DNA of 64,000 bases, from positions 62,001 to 126,000 of the forward strand of contig DAIDMK010000001.1 in the NCBI GenBank assembly GCA_027449025.1, written 5' to 3'. Source of the stretch: Lutibacter sp. (GTDB lineage: Bacteria; Bacteroidota; Bacteroidia; Flavobacteriales; Flavobacteriaceae). This document shows positions 59,471 to 64,000 of the stretch, piece after piece. The notes under the pieces are model-generated. The model made no database searches, was not told the DNA's origin, and saw only the letters and a list, made by a program, of their open reading frames with translations. The translations under genes were made by a program, and so were the position numbers. Every line of letters begins with the position of its first letter. The first letter of the stretch is position 1.

Positions 59471-62400
59471 ATGAAAAAACTCTACTCTAAAAAGTTTTCT
59501 GCTCATAAAAACATAGTCCAACTGACCTTAGTTATTTTTGCTATTTTAACAGTTAGTTTTAATGGTTATAGTCAAGTAAGAGTGCCTTTTAATCCTAGAA
59601 CTTCGGTTAATTCACCGCTTAAAACCATTTATAACGTTAAAGGTGATTTTACCATGATTGGCAATACCAACCTTACGTTGGTGAAGTATAAAGATGATGA
59701 AAATAACAGCAATAATGATATGAAATTTGTTGATGAGGATGGAAACTCGAGCACCAAAAATTCTTCGTCTGCAACATTAACTTTCTCATCAGAAAATGGA
59801 GCAGATAAAAATTGTTCAAATATTATATATGCTGGTTTGTACTGGTCCGGAAGAGGTAGCTCAAGTTTAACCGAGCTTCAAAAAAGAACCATAAAGTTTA
59901 AAAAATCTGGTGGCAGTTATCAGTCATTAGTAGCAACATCTACTAATATTCGATATCCATCAAGTGATGCAGGAATGTATGCAGCCTATATTGAAGTAAC
60001 AGATATTGTGCAAACTGGAGGTATGGGTGAGTACTGGGTTGCAGATATGGCAACTACTGAAGGCGATGGAGGAACAACCGGATATTATGGCGGCTGGGGT
60101 ATGGTTGTAGTTTATGAAAATGCCAAAATGACTTGGAGAGACATTACTGTATTTGATGGTTATGCATACGTTTGTGGAAATTGTACTGAAAATTATGAAA
60201 TTCCAGTATCTGGTTTTAATGCTACAAGTGCAGGTAATGTAAACGTGAAAGTTGGCATGATGGCAGGTGAAGGAGATAGAGGAATATCAGGAGATTATTT
60301 TCAAATTAGAAATGCTACCAATACAAATTGGGTAACTCTTAATCACGGTGGGAATACTTCAAATAACTTTTTCAATTCTTCAATATACCCAGTTCCGGCT
60401 CCAGGTACCAGCAAGCCAATTTTACCAAACAATACGGGTATTGATATTGCAATGTTTGATCTTGACAACAGTACTAAAAATCTAATTACTAATGGTCAGA
60501 CATCTACCAGATTTAGATATGGAACAACCCAAGATACCTATATTATTTACAATGTTACATTTGCAGTTGATGCTTATGTTCCGGAAGCGCAAGCACTTAT
60601 TCAAGTTGATAGCCCTCCAGGTCCAGTTAATGCTGGAGCCGATATTGAATACACAGTAAATATATACAATAAAGGAAATGAAGCTATTAATTCATTTAAT
60701 GCTATAATTCCAATACCATTTACGACATTTTCACCAACTATTATTTCTTCAGTAAATAATATTCCATCAAACACAAGCTCTCCAGCAATAGTTGGAAATA
60801 ATTTTGTTTGGAATATTGGAACACTCCCGGTTCCTGCTAGCCCAAATGATATTTTAGCATCTTTCACTTTTAAATTAACCGCGACTGAAAATTGTGCGCT
60901 TTTAGCAAATAGTTGTGGAGGTAAAATTTATTTAGATGGTTCAATTAGCGGTGTAGGAGCTAATTCCGGCACTAATTTAAGCCTAAATCTAATTCAAGAA
61001 GTAGTTTCGGGAAGTTGTGAAGGAGAAGTGATTTCTACACCATTAATTACTGAGATTATACATGATTGTGAAGTTAATGAAGATAGAATTGTTCTTAACT
61101 TTTGTAATCTTACAACAGTGCCAATATCAAATGTGATTGGTTACTTTCCTCCAAATTCAAGATTTTATAATGAATATCCTTTAGGTAATAATTCTATTGA
61201 ATATACAACCTCATTTCCTAGTGCAGGTACTTATTATGCGTACCCTCCAGGAAGTAGTGCTTGCTATTTTGAGTTTGATATAACCTTAGGAATGTCACCA
61301 ACGGCCAATGCTGGTGAAGATGTAACAATCAACTGTACGAATACAACAGCCCAGTTAACAGCTACTGGAGGAGTTTCTTATTCTTGGAGTCCTGCGGCAG
61401 GATTAAGTGCAACGAATATTGCCAACCCAATAGCCAATCCAACAGCTACAACAACTTATACAGTTACAGTAACAGGGGCAAACGGATGTACCGCAACTGA
61501 CGATGTGAAGGTGACTGTTGACAAAACATCACCAACAGTTGTAATTACCAATCCAGCAGCAGTTTGTTCACCATCTACGGTTGATATTACAGCCGCATCA
61601 GTGACAGCCGGAAGTACTTTAGAAGGAGGAGCACTATCTTATTATGCAACACAGGCACATGCAATTGCAGGAACACCAACAATAAATGGTTCAGCCATTG
61701 CAACATCAGGAATTTACTACATAAAAGCAACTACAATTGGAGGATGTTATGATATTGAGCCGGTTGTTGTAACGGTAAATCCAACACCGGATGCACCAAC
61801 AGTAAGCACAACAGCACCGACATGTTCAGCCTCAGGATTTACGAGCATTACAAATTATAGTGCATCAAATACTTATACATTTAGCCCAACAGGACCAAGT
61901 GTTGATGGAACAGGATTGGTAACAGGAGCAGCTACAGGAACAGCTTACACAGTAACAGCAACAAATGCTTCAACTTGTGTATCTTCACCTTCAGCGAGTT
62001 TCACGAATTTAGTGATGTTGCCAACACCGGATGCTAATGCCGGGGTAAATGCTGAATTGAATTGTACATATACAACTAGAACTTTAGGCAGTGCAAACTC
62101 AGAAAATCAAGAAGGAACTTTCAGTTATTCTTGGAGTGGTCCAGGAGGTTTTAGTTCTGATATTCAAAATCCTATAATTAGTGCCCCCGGAACATATACA
62201 TTAACGGTAACAGATACTAATAATGGGTGTACCGCAAGTGATTCAGTAGTAATTACCCAAGACATCACTAAGCCTACTGTAACACTTGTTTCTTCAGCAA
62301 CAGAATTAAGCTGCACAAGAACAAGTATCACATTAAGCGCAACAGGTACAGTACAAGGTACTGCAAGTTATTTGTGGAGCAAAGATAACAACCTTATAGC

Positions 62401-64000
62401 TGGCGCAACAACAGCGACACTTACGGTGACTGAACCTGGAGAGTATCTAGTGGTTATTAAGGATAGTGATAACGGTTGTAATGGAGTACAAAAAATTGTG
62501 ATTACACAAAATATTTTACAGCCTGAAGTGACCATCAGTTCAGATACCACAATATTAACCTGTACAACAGAAAGCATTGCGTTAACCGCAACTGCAACAG
62601 TTCAAGGGACAGCAATTTACTTGTGGAATACTGGCGCAACCACTGCAACAATAAATGTGAGTGTTGCTGGAGATTATTCCGTAACGGTAACGGATAGTGG
62701 AAACGGATGTTCAGTTTCGGAAACCGTAGCGGTAACTCAAGATATAACTAAACCTGAATTAACGATTGGTTCAGATACAACATCATTGAATTGCTTAACA
62801 GAAAGCATTACGCTAACTGCTTTAGCAACGGTTCAAGGAACGGCAAATTACTTATGGAACACTGGAGCCACCACTTCAACAATAGAGGTAACAGCGTCGG
62901 GTGAATATTCAGTAACCGTAACAGACAGTAATAGTGGTTGTTCAACAACAGAAACAGTTACAGTCACAGGAGATTCCACACCGCCAGCGGCAACCATCAA
63001 TGGAAATGCAACATTGACCTGTTCAACAGAAAGCATTACATTGACTGCTACAGCAACGGTTCAAGGAGCAGCAAGTTACTTATGGAACACAGGAGCCACC
63101 ACAGCAGCAATTGAGGTGACAACTTCAGGAGAGTATTCAGTAGTTGTATTGGATAGTGAGAATGGATGTACCGCAACTGCAACAGCGACAGTGGCACAAA
63201 ACATAACGTCGCCGACAATAAGTATCAGTGGAGCTACAGAATTGACTTGTAATGTAACAAGTACTATTTTAAATGCAAGTGGTTCTACCGTTCAGGGTAC
63301 GGCAACCTATTTATGGAATACAGGAGCAACAACTGCTTCAATAACAGTTGATGTGGCAGGAGACTATACAGTTACGGTAACAGACAGTAGCAATGGATGT
63401 TCAAATTCAAATAATATTACGGTAACTGAGAATTATGTATCAGCAGAAATTATTGGAGGTTCAATTTCCCTTTGTATAGAAGATGTCAGCTTAGATTTAA
63501 TAACCCTATTGCCAACCGACTATGTTACTGGAGGCACATGGACTGACAAGATGAGTAGTGACGGCTTGACAGGAAGCAGTTTTAATCCATCTGTAGTGAA
63601 TCTAGGTGATTATGAGTTTACCTATACGGAACCAGGAGATTGTGGACGTATTATTACCTTAGAAGTAAATGTTAATGATGACTGTGTAGTATTGGCTTGT
63701 TCAACAGGAGATATAGAAATTTCGAAAGTTGTTACACCAAATGGAGATGGTTACAATGACAATTTTGAAATCACTGGATTGGAAGACTGTGATTTTACCT
63801 TTGGAGTGAAAATATTTAACCGTTGGGGTAAAATAGTTTATGAATCAAATAATTATTTGAATAACTGGAATGGAAGACATGACGGTTCCGGAATGCAAAT
63901 AGGGTCAAATTCTGAATTACCGACAGGAACCTACTATTATATAGTGACAGTTTCTGGAGGCACAGGATTTAAACCTATAACAGGTTACATTTATTTAGGC
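59471..64000 (+). CDS. Giant type IX-secreted surface protein with repeat domains and gliding-motility C-terminal domain (3' end cut)
   Basis: Not in the ORF track because no stop lies in the window: 1,510 codons are open from ATG 59471 to base 64000. Signal peptide to about residue 36 (FNGYSQ); an N-terminal region (about 40-360) with YAGLYWSGRG and GGWGMVVVYEN as in large flavobacterial surface proteins; a DUF11-like domain (about 375-480, GADIEYTVNIYNKGNEAI); PKD/Ig-like domains, five of them near-identical tandem units with LWNTGATT; and a CHU_C-type sorting domain (VVTPNGDGYNDNFEI, VKIFNRWGKIVYES, LPTGTYYYIV, PITGYIYLG). The gene should end within a few codons. Probably a cell-surface adhesin or matrix protein exported by the type IX system. 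Confidence 0.93.
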   Translation, partial: MKKLYSKKFSAHKNIVQLTLVIFAILTVSFNGYSQVRVPFNPRTSVNSPLKTIYNVKGDFTMIGNTNLTLVKYKDDENNSNNDMKFVDEDGNSSTKNSSSATLTFSSENGADKNCSNIIYAGLYWSGRGSSSLTELQKRTIKFKKSGGSYQSLVATSTNIRYPSSDAGMYAAYIEVTDIVQTGGMGEYWVADMATTEGDGGTTGYYGGWGMVVVYENAKMTWRDITVFDGYAYVCGNCTENYEIPVSGFNATSAGNVNVKVGMMAGEGDRGISGDYFQIRNATNTNWVTLNHGGNTSNNFFNSSIYPVPAPGTSKPILPNNTGIDIAMFDLDNSTKNLITNGQTSTRFRYGTTQDTYIIYNVTFAVDAYVPEAQALIQVDSPPGPVNAGADIEYTVNIYNKGNEAINSFNAIIPIPFTTFSPTIISSVNNIPSNTSSPAIVGNNFVWNIGTLPVPASPNDILASFTFKLTATENCALLANSCGGKIYLDGSISGVGANSGTNLSLNLIQEVVSGSCEGEVISTPLITEIIHDCEVNEDRIVLNFCNLTTVPISNVIGYFPPNSRFYNEYPLGNNSIEYTTSFPSAGTYYAYPPGSSACYFEFDITLGMSPTANAGEDVTINCTNTTAQLTATGGVSYSWSPAAGLSATNIANPIANPTATTTYTVTVTGANGCTATDDVKVTVDKTSPTVVITNPAAVCSPSTVDITAASVTAGSTLEGGALSYYATQAHAIAGTPTINGSAIATSGIYYIKATTIGGCYDIEPVVVTVNPTPDAPTVSTTAPTCSASGFTSITNYSASNTYTFSPTGPSVDGTGLVTGAATGTAYTVTATNASTCVSSPSASFTNLVMLPTPDANAGVNAELNCTYTTRTLGSANSENQEGTFSYSWSGPGGFSSDIQNPIISAPGTYTLTVTDTNNGCTASDSVVITQDITKPTVTLVSSATELSCTRTSITLSATGTVQGTASYLWSKDNNLIAGATTATLTVTEPGEYLVVIKDSDNGCNGVQKIVITQNILQPEVTISSDTTILTCTTESIALTATATVQGTAIYLWNTGATTATINVSVAGDYSVTVTDSGNGCSVSETVAVTQDITKPELTIGSDTTSLNCLTESITLTALATVQGTANYLWNTGATTSTIEVTASGEYSVTVTDSNSGCSTTETVTVTGDSTPPAATINGNATLTCSTESITLTATATVQGAASYLWNTGATTAAIEVTTSGEYSVVVLDSENGCTATATATVAQNITSPTISISGATELTCNVTSTILNASGSTVQGTATYLWNTGATTASITVDVAGDYTVTVTDSSNGCSNSNNITVTENYVSAEIIGGSISLCIEDVSLDLITLLPTDYVTGGTWTDKMSSDGLTGSSFNPSVVNLGDYEFTYTEPGDCGRIITLEVNVNDDCVVLACSTGDIEISKVVTPNGDGYNDNFEITGLEDCDFTFGVKIFNRWGKIVYESNNYLNNWNGRHDGSGMQIGSNSELPTGTYYYIVTVSGGTGFKPITGYIYLG
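62300..63430 (+). repeat. Tandem Ig/PKD-like repeats in the adhesin gene
   Basis: Five units, each with L-x-C-T-x-E-S-I-x-L-T-A, TVQGTAxYLWNTGATT and a closing SVTVTDSxNGC. The TTRTGG core recurs at 62372, 62621, 62852, 63080 and 63311, so the spacing is 249, 231, 228 and 231 bases (76-83 residues). Copies are similar at DNA level, suggesting recent expansion; more diverged units precede them. Each has a Cys pair likely to form a disulfide outside the cell. Confidence 0.85.

Noticed and set aside
60601-63036. Minus-strand ORFs at 60601-60867, 62368-62577 and 62848-63036
   Set aside because: Shadows of the long open adhesin frame; repeats make them look alike.
61300-63430. Tandem repeats considered as a CRISPR-like array
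   Set aside because: The repeats are 228-249 bases, in frame, and encode protein domains.
1-64000. Genomic island, prophage or transposon
   Set aside because: No integrase, transposase, tRNA edge or phage genes seen, and base composition is even apart from short repeat copies.

Overview
The window is a contiguous chromosomal segment of an AT-rich Bacteroidota genome, almost certainly a marine-type member of the Flavobacteriaceae. The grounds are an alternative complex III (act) operon ahead of coxBA, TonB-dependent receptors with carboxypeptidase-like N-terminal domains, a giant type IX secretion (gliding-motility C-terminal domain) surface protein, a zinc-ligand-less DnaG, bacterial GGGP synthase, and promoters of the Bacteroidetes TAnnTTTG (-7) type. 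I saw no rRNA, tRNA, CRISPR array, transposase or prophage. All identifications rest on reading motifs by eye; no database search was run.

Layout. 0-2.7 kb: the tail of clpX, dnaG and a SPOR-domain protein. 2.8-14.3 kb: respiratory block actABCDEF, then coxBA with its own terminator/promoter boundary; ActA carries seven CxxCH motifs. 14.4-16.7 kb: a FemAB-like transferase and ruvB. 16.7-25.6 kb: a sulfur block with two SulP transporters behind a CRP/FNR-like palindrome, a CstB-like persulfide dioxygenase-rhodanese, DoxX, and a divergent lipoprotein rhodanese / heme lipoprotein / sulfide:quinone oxidoreductase / 54-aa protein / HMA set. 25.6-28.2 kb: a TonB receptor under a TPP riboswitch. 28.5-36 kb: an aminotransferase, a compressed five-gene operon (PPTase, GGGP synthase, PnuC-like transporter, NadR-like ATPase, ArfB), ahcY and comM.

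36.1-47.1 kb is the most system-like accessory region: tetR, TonB receptor, alpha/beta hydrolase, sodium symporter, SCP2-type thiolase, a KAS III homologue lacking the canonical His and Asn, acyl-CoA ligase, SDR and a secreted PHB-depolymerase-type esterase, all on one strand. I read it as an uptake and CoA-dependent breakdown pathway for an ester-linked (hydroxy)acid substrate of unknown identity. 47.2-50.6 kb holds a penicillin-acylase-family enzyme coupled to a LacI regulator. 50.9-58.4 kb is housekeeping on the minus strand: ppc-dinB, tilS, pabB, lpdA. 58.4-64 kb has an unusual leader with a 22-bp tandem duplication, an unknown secreted protein and a >1,500-residue repeat adhesin cut by the window end.

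Regulation that can be read directly includes perfect TAnnTTTG boxes before many genes, two of them only 5 nt from the start codon (ruvB, pabB; probable leaderless mRNAs), a TetR-type operator over the tetR start site, and a 9-bp inverted repeat wrapped around the -33 element of the rhodanese/SQR operon.
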